Part shown: piece by piece, positions 7,529 to 16,434 of the stretch | Layout of the letters: every line of letters starts with the position of its first letter | Position numbering within the stretch: position 1 is the first letter of the stretch | The notes under the pieces: model-generated | Databases searched by the model: none | What the model was told of the DNA's origin: nothing | The model's input: only the letters and a program-made list of their open reading frames with translations | Translations under genes and position numbers: made by a program | Assembly: GCF_003076755.1 (NCBI RefSeq) | Contig: NZ_QDKM01000005.1 | Coordinates: 62,001 to 126,000, forward strand | DNA length: 64,000 bases | Direction of reading: 5' to 3' | Origin: Pararhodobacter oceanensis | GTDB taxonomy: Bacteria; Pseudomonadota; Alphaproteobacteria; Rhodobacterales; Rhodobacteraceae

Positions 7529-9043
7529 ATGATCCAGATCGGCAATTCATTTGCCCTGCTGGCGCTGCTCGGCTGGCCGCTGGTGGCGGTGATGCTGTTC
7601 AAGCGCCTGCCGCTGGAACGGGCGTTGATCTGGTCGATCCTTGCCGCCTATATGTTCCTGCCGCAGGTCAGCGAGATCAATCTGCCGGCGATCCCTGCCT
7701 TTGATAAGGTGACGATCCCCAATCTGATGGCTTTTGCGCTGTGTCTCGGGATCTGGGGCAAGCGGCCCGATATTGTCCCGCAAAGCATCGCCGGACGTAT
7801 CCTGTTGGTGATGTTCATTGTCAGCCCTGCGATCACCGTTTTGACCAACCTCGAGCCGGTGGAATTTGGCGTTGACCAGTTCGGCTCGCTGCGGCTGGTT
7901 GATCCGAATGCGCTGGAGCGTTGGGGGCTGCCGGGGCTGCGGGTTTACGATTCGCTGTCGGCGCTGGCGCAGCAGGTGTTCCTGATGCTGCCGTTCTTTC
8001 TGGCGCGGGCGGTGCTGCGCTCTGAGGCGGCGATCCGCGAGATCCTACTGGCGCTGGTCATCGCGGGGGCGATCTATGCGCTGCCGATGCTCTGGGAAGT
8101 GCGGTTTAGCCCGCAGCTACACACGCAGGTTTACGGGTTCTTCCAGCACTCTTTTGCGCAGGCGATGCGGGACGGCGGGTTCCGGCCCTTCGTGTTCATG
8201 CCACATGGGCTTTGGGTGGCGTTTTTTGCCTTTATGTGCGCCATGGCCGCCGCCGCTTGGGTCCGCGACTCCAAGGTCCGTGACCGCGGCAAACGGCTGA
8301 TGATACTGGGCCTGATGGCGCTCTTGGTGGTGATCTGCAAATCCTTGGGCGCGCTGGTGTTCACGCTGGCTTTCGTGCCGATGGTGCTGCTGTTCAAACC
8401 GCGGGTGAATGTCACCATCGCGGCGGGTCTGGCGGTGCTGGTGCTGGCCTATCCGCTGCTGCGCGGCTCGGGCGTTGTGCCGACCCAGCAGATGGTCGCC
8501 AGCCTCGCGCCGCATAACGCCGAGCGCGCGCAATCCTTGGAATACCGCTTTGACAACGAGGATGACATTCTGGCCCATGTCGAGGCGAAACCGCTGTTCG
8601 GCTGGGGCGGTTGGGGGCGGTTCATGGTCTATGATCCGCGCACCGGCGAGTCGCAAACCGTGGTTGACGGGCAATGGATCATCACCATCGGGCATTACGG
8701 CTGGCTGGGGTTTATCGCGCTGTTTGGCCTGCTGGCGATGCCACTGCTCGGGCTCTGGTGGCAGGCGCGCAAACCGCAGGCGCCGCCGATCCCCGTGGCG
8801 GTCAGCACATTGGCGCTGATCCTTGCGGTGAATATGGTCGATCTGCTGCCCAATGCGACGCTGATCCCGTTCACATGGCTGATGGCGGGGGCGCTGTTGG
8901 GCTATGTCGAGGACCTGCGCCACGCCAATAAAGCCGCCCGCGCCGCCAATCTGCGTAAGGCCCATGCCGGTGTGGTGCTGGGGGTGCCGACCTTGGTGCC
9001 GCCGGAACCGGAGGCGCCAAAGGCGAGGCGCTCGGTGTTGTGA
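7529..9043 (+). CDS. Wzy/O-antigen-ligase-like polytopic membrane protein
   Basis: This 504-residue protein has about ten hydrophobic segments and a large polar loop near residues 320-375 (RFDNEDDILAHVEAKPLFGWGGWGRF). The position and the GWG-rich character of that loop resemble the periplasmic loop of O-antigen ligases and Wzy polymerases. It ends in a soluble, Ala- and Pro-rich tail. Its likely role is polymerisation or ligation of undecaprenyl-linked oligosaccharide in the inner membrane. It lies just upstream of the PKS gene (98-bp gap), so polysaccharide and secondary-metabolite genes adjoin. Wzy-type proteins share little sequence, so the class rests on topology and context. Confidence 0.7.
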   Translation: MIQIGNSFALLALLGWPLVAVMLFKRLPLERALIWSILAAYMFLPQVSEINLPAIPAFDKVTIPNLMAFALCLGIWGKRPDIVPQSIAGRILLVMFIVSPAITVLTNLEPVEFGVDQFGSLRLVDPNALERWGLPGLRVYDSLSALAQQVFLMLPFFLARAVLRSEAAIREILLALVIAGAIYALPMLWEVRFSPQLHTQVYGFFQHSFAQAMRDGGFRPFVFMPHGLWVAFFAFMCAMAAAAWVRDSKVRDRGKRLMILGLMALLVVICKSLGALVFTLAFVPMVLLFKPRVNVTIAAGLAVLVLAYPLLRGSGVVPTQQMVASLAPHNAERAQSLEYRFDNEDDILAHVEAKPLFGWGGWGRFMVYDPRTGESQTVVDGQWIITIGHYGWLGFIALFGLLAMPLLGLWWQARKPQAPPIPVAVSTLALILAVNMVDLLPNATLIPFTWLMAGALLGYVEDLRHANKAARAANLRKAHAGVVLGVPTLVPPEPEAPKARRSVL

Positions 9044-9141
9044 TCACAGACTTGCCGCCAGTGCCACCTTTCGGCCCGATTTGCGGGCAATTCTCGCCGT
9101 ATAAATGTGATGATCTTCCCGCGTAAACGCTCAGTTCAGGT

Positions 9142-12100
9142 ATGCCGATGTCCGCCACTCCCCCGCCCGAAACGTCCGAGACCGATATCGCGATTGTCGG
9201 CATGGCCGCGCAATTGCCCGGCGCCGCATCGATTGACGAATACTGGCACAATCTGCGCCACGGGCTGCGCGCGATCCGGCGCCTGTCCGAGGAAGAACTG
9301 CTGGCGGCGGGTGAAGATCCGGCGTTGATGCGGCAGGGCAATTATGTCCCTTTTGCCGCGCATTTGGAGGGGTTCGCCGAGTTTGACGCCGAGTTCTTCG
9401 GGTTTTCACCGAAAGAGGCCGCAATCCTCGACCCGCAGCACCGTAAATTCCTTGAGGTCGCATGGCAGGCGCTGGAAAACGCCGGCACCGTTCCCGCGCG
9501 GTTTGACGGCAATATCGGCGTCTATGCGGGCTGCGGCATGGGCAGCTATTTCTATTTCAACCTGTGCAGTAACCGCGATCTGGTGCGCGATGTCGGCATG
9601 TTCCTGTTGCGCCATACCGGCAATGACAAGGATTTCCTCGCCACCCGCGTTAGCCATATTTTCGATCTGCGCGGCCCCTCGGTGAATGTGCAGACGGCGT
9701 GCTCGACTTCGCTGGTGGCGCTGCATTACGCGGTGCAGGCGCTGCTCAGCGGCGAATGCGATCTGGCGCTGGCCGGCGGGGTGACCATCGAGCTGCCACA
9801 GGGGCGCGGGTATCTCTACCGCGAGAATGAGGTGCTCAGCCCCGATGGCGAGTGTCACGCGTTCGACCACCGCGCGCAGGGCACGGTGTTTGGCTCGGGC
9901 GCGGGCTGTGTGGCGCTGAAACGGCTGGAGGATGCCGAGCGCGACGGCGATCATATCTGGGCGGTGGTCAAAGGCTCGGCGATCAACAATGACGGCGCGC
10001 AAAAGGCGGGGTATCTGGCGCCCTCGGTCGAGGGGCAGGCGGGGTGCATCGCCGAAGCGCAGGCGATGGCCGACACGCCCGCCGCGACGATTGATTACAT
10101 CGAGTGCCATGGCACCGGCACCTATCTGGGCGATCCGATCGAGGTTGAGGCGCTGACTGAGGCGTATCGGCAGACAACGCAGGCCACGGGGATCACCCGC
10201 ATCGGCTCGGTCAAGACCAACATCGGGCATCTGGACACGGCGGCGGGCGTGGCCAGTCTGGTGAAAGTGGCGCTGTCGCTGCATCACCGCGAGTTGCCGC
10301 CCTCGCTGGGCTATGAGGCGCCGAATCCGACGATTGATTTTGACGCATCGCCATTTGTGGTGAATGACCGGTTAACCCCGTGGCAGGAGGGTGCGCATCC
10401 GCGGCGCGCGGGGGTCAACTCATTGGGGGTCGGCGGCACCAATGCCCATGCGGTGTTGCAGGAGGCGCCCGCGCGGGCGGCATCGGACGAAAGCGATTGG
10501 CCGTTTCAATTACTGACCCTGTCGGCGCGCTCAAAAACCACATTGGACGCGCAATCTGGCAATCTGGCGGAGTATCTGCGCGGTTGTGATCACAATCTGG
10601 CCGATGTCGCATGGACCCTGCAAGAGGGGCGGCATGCCTTTGACAAACGCCGTGTGGTGGTGGCCGAGAGCGCCGAAGAGGCCGCCGAATTGCTGAAGGC
10701 GGACAACCCGCTGCGGGTGTTCACCCATTCTGCGCTCGACAACCCCGATGTGGTGTTTCTCTTCCCCGGTGGCGGTGCGCAATATGCCGGTATGGCCCGC
10801 GATCTTTACGAGACCGAGCCGGTGTTTGCCGAATGGATGGACCGCGGGCTGGAAATCCTGCAGCCCAAGCTCGACTACGACATCCGCGCGCTCTGGCTGC
10901 CCGAGGCGGGAGATGAGGCCACCGCCGATGCGGCGCTGAAAAAACCCTCGGTGCAATTGCCGCTGATCATGATCACCGAATACGCGCTGGCGCAGATGTT
11001 TATCGCTTGGGGCGTGCGGCCCGCGGCGCTGCTGGGTCATTCGATGGGTGAGAATACCGCCGCCTGTCTGGCCGGTGTGATCACATTCGAGGATTGCATC
11101 GGATTGGTGCATTTGCGCGGCACATTGTTTGACACGGTGCCCTCGGGCGGGATGCTGTCGGTGCCGTTGTCACTGGCGGCACTGCGGCCTTATCTGGGCG
11201 ATCTGGACGTGGCCAGCGTTAATGCGCCGGAACTGACGGCGGTCTCCGGCCCCGATGCGGCGCTTGAGGCGCTGGCCGAAAAACTGCGCGCCGACGGGAT
11301 CGAAAGCCAGCGCATTGCCATCGATATTGCCGCGCATTCACGTATGTTAGAGCCTATTTTAGCCCGTTTTCGCGCCTATCTGGCGTCGATCCCGCTGAGC
11401 GCACCGCGCATTCCGGTGATCTCGAATACCACCGGCCAGCCGCTGAGTGATGCGCAGGCGACAAGCCCCGAGTATTGGACGGCGCATCTGCGCGGCACGG
11501 TGATGTTTGCCGATTGCGTGACCCATCTGGCGCAAGAGAAGAACCGCATCTGGCTGGAAGTCGGGCCGGGCAAGGCGCTGTCATCCTTAGTGCGGATGCA
11601 CGGCGATGTGCCACCGCAACAGGTGCTGGCGGCGCTGCGCCACCCCGAGGAAGATATCGCCGATGACCTCTATCATATGGGGCTGTTGGGGCGGATCTGG
11701 GCCTTGGGCGGCACATTCGATTGGGCGCAGATTTGGGGCGAAGCGCGGCGGGTGAAGCTGCCGCTGCCGACATATCCCTTTGATCGGCGCGAGTATTTCA
11801 TCGCACCGGCGCAGGCGCGGGATGATGTGATCACGAAAGAACCGGCGCGGATCGAAGCTGTCGCCGATATGGGCACGCGGCTGACCTTTGTGCCGCGGTC
11901 TGCCGAACTGGCGTTTGACGTCGAGACGGAGTTGGACGGTGCCGAGCCGCAGGTTTGGCTCGTGTTCACCGATCAAGAGGGGATCAGCGCGCCCCTGATC
12001 GCCCGTCTGCGCGCCGCCAAACACCGCGTGATCGAGGTGCAGGCGGGCGACACCTTCCGCCGCCGCACTGACAGTCTCTATTCGCTGCCTACGGAACGCG

Positions 12101-15100
12101 GGCGCGAAGGATATGACCAGTTAATTCAAGACCTTGTGCAGCGCGGCACGATCCCCACCCGCATCGCGCATTTCTGGCTGGCGGGGGGCGAAGAACGGTT
12201 TCGCGCGGGCTCGAATGCGTTTCAGGCGCATATCGAGCGCGGGTTTTACGCGCTGATGTTCCTTGGCCAGGCGATTGCCGGTGAGGGGCTCTCCGCGCCG
12301 CTGCATATCACTGTGATCACATCCGGCGCGGCGCAGGTGCGCGATGAAGCGCTGCGCTGGCCGGAAAAGGCGATGATTGCCGGACCGGCGCGGGTGATCC
12401 CGCGCGAGGCGCCGGAAATCACCGTCGCGACGCTGGATATCGAGCCGCGCAGTCGCAAGCGTGGCGGGCATGGGGATCTGATCCTGCCGCTGTTGGAGGA
12501 ATTGCTGGCGGAACCGGCGAATACCGTGGCCGCATTGCGTGGCGGCAAGCGGTATGAGCAGCGGTTGCGCCCGCAGGTGCTTGAGGTAGCGCCGCAATTG
12601 CCACAGGGGGCGGCTTGGGTGATCACCGGTGGCTTTGGTGGCATCGGTTTGAGCGTGGCGGAGGCGTTGATTGGGGCCTCGGGGGCGAAGATCGCGCTGA
12701 TTTCGCGCACAAAGCTGCCCGACCGCGCGGAATGGCCCGGCATTAAGGACAATCCCGCCGATCCGGTCGCGCGGCGGATTCTGGCGGTGGAGCGGCTGGA
12801 AGCGCTTGGCGCCGAGGTGATGATCGCCGCGGCAGATGTGTGCAATATCAACGAGATGCGCGGCGCTCTTGACGCGGTGCGCGCAAGGTTTGGTGGGGTC
12901 CACGGGGTGGTGCATGCGGCGGGGGTGATCGACGACGCGCCGCTTTTGGCGAAAACCGTGGGCAGCGTCGAAAGCGTGTTCGCGCCCAAGGTGCACGGGC
13001 TCAGGGTGCTTGACGCGCTGCTGCCCGATGGCGCGGTGGAACAGATCGTGGTCTTTGCCTCGACCTCGACGCTGACCGCTCCGGCGGGGCAGGTCGATTA
13101 TGTGGCGGCGAATGAATATCTCAACGCCTGGGCGCGGGCGCGGGCGGGCGGAAAAACCCGTGTCTTGGCGCTGAATTGGGGCATCTGGGCCGAGGTGGGC
13201 ATGGCCGCCGAGGCGATGGCCAGCCGCTTGGGCAACGGGCCAAAATTGCCCGAAACACCAGTGTTAGAGCCGCTTTTGGACGCGGCGGGCTTTGATGCGC
13301 AGATGAATAGGCAGTTCTCGGCGACATATTCCACCGATATGTGGCTGCTGGATGAACACCGCACCAAGGACGGGCGCGCGCTGATGCCCGGCACCGGCAT
13401 GTTGGAGATCGCTTTGCAGGCGCTGCAGGCGCAGGGCGAGGTGGCACCGTTTGAAATTGAGGATCTGACCTTCTTTCGCCCGCTGGATGTAGCGGTGCCG
13501 CGCGAGATCAGGGTGACGCTGGAGCGATCAGATGCGGGCTATGAGTTTGCGCTGCGCTCGGATGTGACGTTGAACGGGCGCGCGGGCTATGCGTTGAACG
13601 CGCAGGCGCAGATTGACATGCGTGAGATGGAGCCGCCCGCGCCGCTGAATATCGCAGCGATTTCAGCGCGTTGTGCGCGGGATATTGCCGAGGATGTGCA
13701 AGGCATGGCCACCGGACAGGAGGCGCATCTGGCGTTCGGGCCGCGCTGGCGGGTGTTGCAACGGCGCGCTTATGGCGCGGGCGAGGGGCTTGCGCATCTG
13801 GCTCTGCCGCAGGCGTTTCACGGCGATCTGGAGGCCGGCTATATCCTGCATCCGGCGCTGATGGATATCGCCACCGGCTGGGCGATGGGGTTGATCGACG
13901 GTTATACGGGCGAGAGCCTTTGGGTGCCGGTGTCCTACGGGCGCGTGCGGGTGTTTTCCGCCTTGCCCGCGCGGATCGTCAGCCATGTGCGGATTGCCGA
14001 AGCCGAGCCGGGATTTGCGACATTTGATATTACGCTGGCCGCGCCCGATGGGCGGGTTTGCGCGGAGATCGAGCGGTTTACCATCAAGCGGATGGCGGGC
14101 GGACTGGGGACTCCGGCGCCTTTGCTGCCCTCGGAAGTACAGTTTGACGCGGTGGAGGGTGCCGACCGTGCGCTGAGCCCCGCCGAGGAGCGTCTGGCGC
14201 GCAATCTGGCGCAGGGGATCACCCCGCGCGAGGGTGGCGAGGCGTTTTTGCGGGCGCTTGGGGTGGAGCAGTCGCAAGTGGTGATTTCGTCTCTAACGCT
14301 GCCAGAGTTGATCGCCGAGGCGGGGCAGGTGATGCAGGAGGCGGGCGAGGGCGGGCAGAAGTTCGAGCGCCCTGATCTCGATGGTGCCTATGTCGCGCCG
14401 CGCAATGATGTGGAGCGTATGCTGGTCGGCATCTGGGAGGATTTGCTGGGCGTTGAGGGGATCGGGGTTGAGGATAGTTTCTTTGATCTCGGTGGCCATT
14501 CCCTGATCGCGGTGCGGCTGTTTGCGCGGGTGAAAAAGACCTGGGCGGTGGATTTCCCGATCTCGGTGTTGTTCGAGGCGCCGACAGTGGAGAAGATCGC
14601 CGCGCGGGTGGCGCAGGTGGCGGGGATCAGTGAGACCGGCGATGCGCCTGCGGCTGTGGCTCCGGTGCGGCGGTTTGAATATCTGGTGCCGATGCATGAG
14701 GGCGAGGGCGGGGTGAAAACGCCGTTCTTCCTTGTTGCAGGGATGTTCGGCAATGTGCTGAACCTGCGACAACTGGCGCAGCTTCTGGGCGCGGACCGGC
14801 CGTTTTACGGATTGCAGGCGCGCGGGCTGATGGGCGATGCGGCGCCGCATAACCGCCTGCAGGAGGCGGCGCGCGACTATCTGGTGGAACTGCGGCAGGT
14901 GCAGCCCAAAGGGCCCTATCTGCTGGGCGGGTTTTCGGGCGGCGGGCTGACCGCGCTGGAAATGGCGCATCAACTGCGGGCTGAGGGCGAGGAGGTGCAG
15001 CTTTTGGCCCTGCTCGATACGCCGCTGCCGCTGCGTCCCACGTTAAGCCGCGTGGATAAGGCGATGATTAAACTACAGGAATTTCGCCGCAAGGGGCCCG

Positions 15101-15492
15101 GGTATCTGGCGGAATGGCTGCAGGCGCGGCGCGATTGGCAAGAGGAATTGGCGCGGATTGCGCAGGATTCCTCGGGCGAATGCGCCAGCGGGTTCCAGAA
15201 CCGCGCGATTGAGGCGGCGTTTCGCGAGGCGCTGCCGCATGTTGAACTGCGCCCCTATGAGGGCCGCGTGGCGCTGTTCCGCCCGCCGCTGGATCGTCAT
15301 TGGCGGGTGACGGGCGGGCATTGGGTCAGCCGCGAAAAAGAATATGTCTATGAGGACAACCAGTGGTCGGCGTGGATGCCTGCGCTTTCGGTGCATGAGG
15401 TGCCGGGCGATCACGATTCCATGGTGCTGGAACCCAATGTGCGGGTGATGGCATCGACCCTGCGAGATTTAATTGCCGAGGCCGAGATATGA
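9142..15492 (+). CDS. Type I polyketide synthase, KS-AT-KR-DH-ACP-TE
   Basis: This 2116-residue single-module PKS has every catalytic residue I looked for. KS has Cys187 (QTACSTSL), His323 (ECHGTGT) and His363 (TNIGHLD). AT has Ser634 (GHSMGE) and His732. A structural KR half is followed by KR with TGGFGGIG at 1162-1169 and Tyr1320/Asn1324. DH has His1406 and Asp1575 (HPALMD). ACP has Ser1787 (GGHSL). TE has Ser1932 (GFSGG) and His2091. KR precedes DH, unlike the usual DH-(ER)-KR order, and there is no ER. The chain is therefore expected to be extended once, reduced, dehydrated to an enoyl thioester and released by the TE. The AT motif (IAAH) is not diagnostic for malonyl versus methylmalonyl. 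ATG at 9148 is an alternative start. The stop overlaps the next gene by 4 bases. Confidence 0.93.
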   Translation: MPMSATPPPETSETDIAIVGMAAQLPGAASIDEYWHNLRHGLRAIRRLSEEELLAAGEDPALMRQGNYVPFAAHLEGFAEFDAEFFGFSPKEAAILDPQHRKFLEVAWQALENAGTVPARFDGNIGVYAGCGMGSYFYFNLCSNRDLVRDVGMFLLRHTGNDKDFLATRVSHIFDLRGPSVNVQTACSTSLVALHYAVQALLSGECDLALAGGVTIELPQGRGYLYRENEVLSPDGECHAFDHRAQGTVFGSGAGCVALKRLEDAERDGDHIWAVVKGSAINNDGAQKAGYLAPSVEGQAGCIAEAQAMADTPAATIDYIECHGTGTYLGDPIEVEALTEAYRQTTQATGITRIGSVKTNIGHLDTAAGVASLVKVALSLHHRELPPSLGYEAPNPTIDFDASPFVVNDRLTPWQEGAHPRRAGVNSLGVGGTNAHAVLQEAPARAASDESDWPFQLLTLSARSKTTLDAQSGNLAEYLRGCDHNLADVAWTLQEGRHAFDKRRVVVAESAEEAAELLKADNPLRVFTHSALDNPDVVFLFPGGGAQYAGMARDLYETEPVFAEWMDRGLEILQPKLDYDIRALWLPEAGDEATADAALKKPSVQLPLIMITEYALAQMFIAWGVRPAALLGHSMGENTAACLAGVITFEDCIGLVHLRGTLFDTVPSGGMLSVPLSLAALRPYLGDLDVASVNAPELTAVSGPDAALEALAEKLRADGIESQRIAIDIAAHSRMLEPILARFRAYLASIPLSAPRIPVISNTTGQPLSDAQATSPEYWTAHLRGTVMFADCVTHLAQEKNRIWLEVGPGKALSSLVRMHGDVPPQQVLAALRHPEEDIADDLYHMGLLGRIWALGGTFDWAQIWGEARRVKLPLPTYPFDRREYFIAPAQARDDVITKEPARIEAVADMGTRLTFVPRSAELAFDVETELDGAEPQVWLVFTDQEGISAPLIARLRAAKHRVIEVQAGDTFRRRTDSLYSLPTERGREGYDQLIQDLVQRGTIPTRIAHFWLAGGEERFRAGSNAFQAHIERGFYALMFLGQAIAGEGLSAPLHITVITSGAAQVRDEALRWPEKAMIAGPARVIPREAPEITVATLDIEPRSRKRGGHGDLILPLLEELLAEPANTVAALRGGKRYEQRLRPQVLEVAPQLPQGAAWVITGGFGGIGLSVAEALIGASGAKIALISRTKLPDRAEWPGIKDNPADPVARRILAVERLEALGAEVMIAAADVCNINEMRGALDAVRARFGGVHGVVHAAGVIDDAPLLAKTVGSVESVFAPKVHGLRVLDALLPDGAVEQIVVFASTSTLTAPAGQVDYVAANEYLNAWARARAGGKTRVLALNWGIWAEVGMAAEAMASRLGNGPKLPETPVLEPLLDAAGFDAQMNRQFSATYSTDMWLLDEHRTKDGRALMPGTGMLEIALQALQAQGEVAPFEIEDLTFFRPLDVAVPREIRVTLERSDAGYEFALRSDVTLNGRAGYALNAQAQIDMREMEPPAPLNIAAISARCARDIAEDVQGMATGQEAHLAFGPRWRVLQRRAYGAGEGLAHLALPQAFHGDLEAGYILHPALMDIATGWAMGLIDGYTGESLWVPVSYGRVRVFSALPARIVSHVRIAEAEPGFATFDITLAAPDGRVCAEIERFTIKRMAGGLGTPAPLLPSEVQFDAVEGADRALSPAEERLARNLAQGITPREGGEAFLRALGVEQSQVVISSLTLPELIAEAGQVMQEAGEGGQKFERPDLDGAYVAPRNDVERMLVGIWEDLLGVEGIGVEDSFFDLGGHSLIAVRLFARVKKTWAVDFPISVLFEAPTVEKIAARVAQVAGISETGDAPAAVAPVRRFEYLVPMHEGEGGVKTPFFLVAGMFGNVLNLRQLAQLLGADRPFYGLQARGLMGDAAPHNRLQEAARDYLVELRQVQPKGPYLLGGFSGGGLTALEMAHQLRAEGEEVQLLALLDTPLPLRPTLSRVDKAMIKLQEFRRKGPGYLAEWLQARRDWQEELARIAQDSSGECASGFQNRAIEAAFREALPHVELRPYEGRVALFRPPLDRHWRVTGGHWVSREKEYVYEDNQWSAWMPALSVHEVPGDHDSMVLEPNVRVMASTLRDLIAEAEI

Positions 15493-16433
15493 GCCGAGTT
15501 CTTTGCGTCATACTCAACTGGCGCACGCCCGAGATGACCCTGCGCGCGGCGCGCTCTGCGCTGGCGGCGATGGAGGGGATCGAGGGCGCGATCACCATTG
15601 TCGATAACGACAGCGGCGATGGCTCGTTTGAGACAATGCGCGCGGCAGCGGCGGAGTGGCCACGGGTGCAGGTGCTGCAATCGGGGCGCAATGGCGGGTT
15701 TGGTGCGGGCAATAACTTTGGCATTCGCGCCGGATTGCCCGACGGATCGCAGCCCGATTTTATCTATGTGCTCAACTCCGATGCGTTTCCGGCAGAGGAT
15801 GCGATTAAGCAATTGCTGGGTCACTTGATCGCCCATCCCGAGGTGGGGTTTGCTGGCAGTTATATCCACGGCGAGGATGGGGGGCCGCACACCACGGCGT
15901 TCCGCTTTCCCTCGATTGCCTCGGAGTTTGAGGGGGCGGCAAAGACCGGACCGATCTCGCGACTGTTGAAACACGCGATTGTTGCGCCGGCGCTGCCCGA
16001 GGAAACGACGCGGGTGGGCTGGATGGCCGGTGCCAGCGTGTTGATGCGACGCGAGGTGCTTGATGAGATCGGGCTGTTTGATGAGCGGTTTTTCCTCTAT
16101 TTTGAGGAAACCGACCTGTGTTTGCGCGCCACGCGGGCCGGTTGGGCGATGGATTACGTGGTGGAAAGCCGCGTGATGCATATCGGCTCGGTCAGCACAG
16201 GGATGCGCGATTGGGCGCGGGTGCCGGACTATTGGTTCGCCTCAAGACGGTATTATTTTGAGAAAAACCACGGGCGGATTTATGCCGGCATGGCGACCCT
16301 CGCGCATCTGGCGGGGCTGGGGATTTATGGCCTTCGCGTGATTTTGCAGCGCAAGAAACCCCATACACCGCCATATTTTGCCCGCGATCTTATGCGACAC
16401 AGCTGGCGATCGCGTATGTCCCAGGAGAGTTAG
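15489..16433 (+). CDS. Rhamnosyltransferase-like family 2 glycosyltransferase
   Basis: The 314-residue protein opens with VILNWRTPEMT, then NDSGDGS, a VLNSDAF metal-site motif, and the signature GASVLMRREVLDEIGLFDE...YFEETDLCLRATRAGW seen in WbbL-type rhamnosyltransferases. It lies inside the biosynthetic operon: its ATG overlaps the PKS stop (ATGA), and the NRPS begins one base after its stop. This suggests that the PKS/NRPS product is glycosylated, or that the product is attached to a glycan, but an unrelated polysaccharide role cannot be excluded. The sugar donor is not predictable. A weakly hydrophobic stretch near residues 255-280 may touch the membrane. Confidence 0.85.
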   Translation: MSRVLCVILNWRTPEMTLRAARSALAAMEGIEGAITIVDNDSGDGSFETMRAAAAEWPRVQVLQSGRNGGFGAGNNFGIRAGLPDGSQPDFIYVLNSDAFPAEDAIKQLLGHLIAHPEVGFAGSYIHGEDGGPHTTAFRFPSIASEFEGAAKTGPISRLLKHAIVAPALPEETTRVGWMAGASVLMRREVLDEIGLFDERFFLYFEETDLCLRATRAGWAMDYVVESRVMHIGSVSTGMRDWARVPDYWFASRRYYFEKNHGRIYAGMATLAHLAGLGIYGLRVILQRKKPHTPPYFARDLMRHSWRSRMSQES

Positions 16434-16434
16434 T

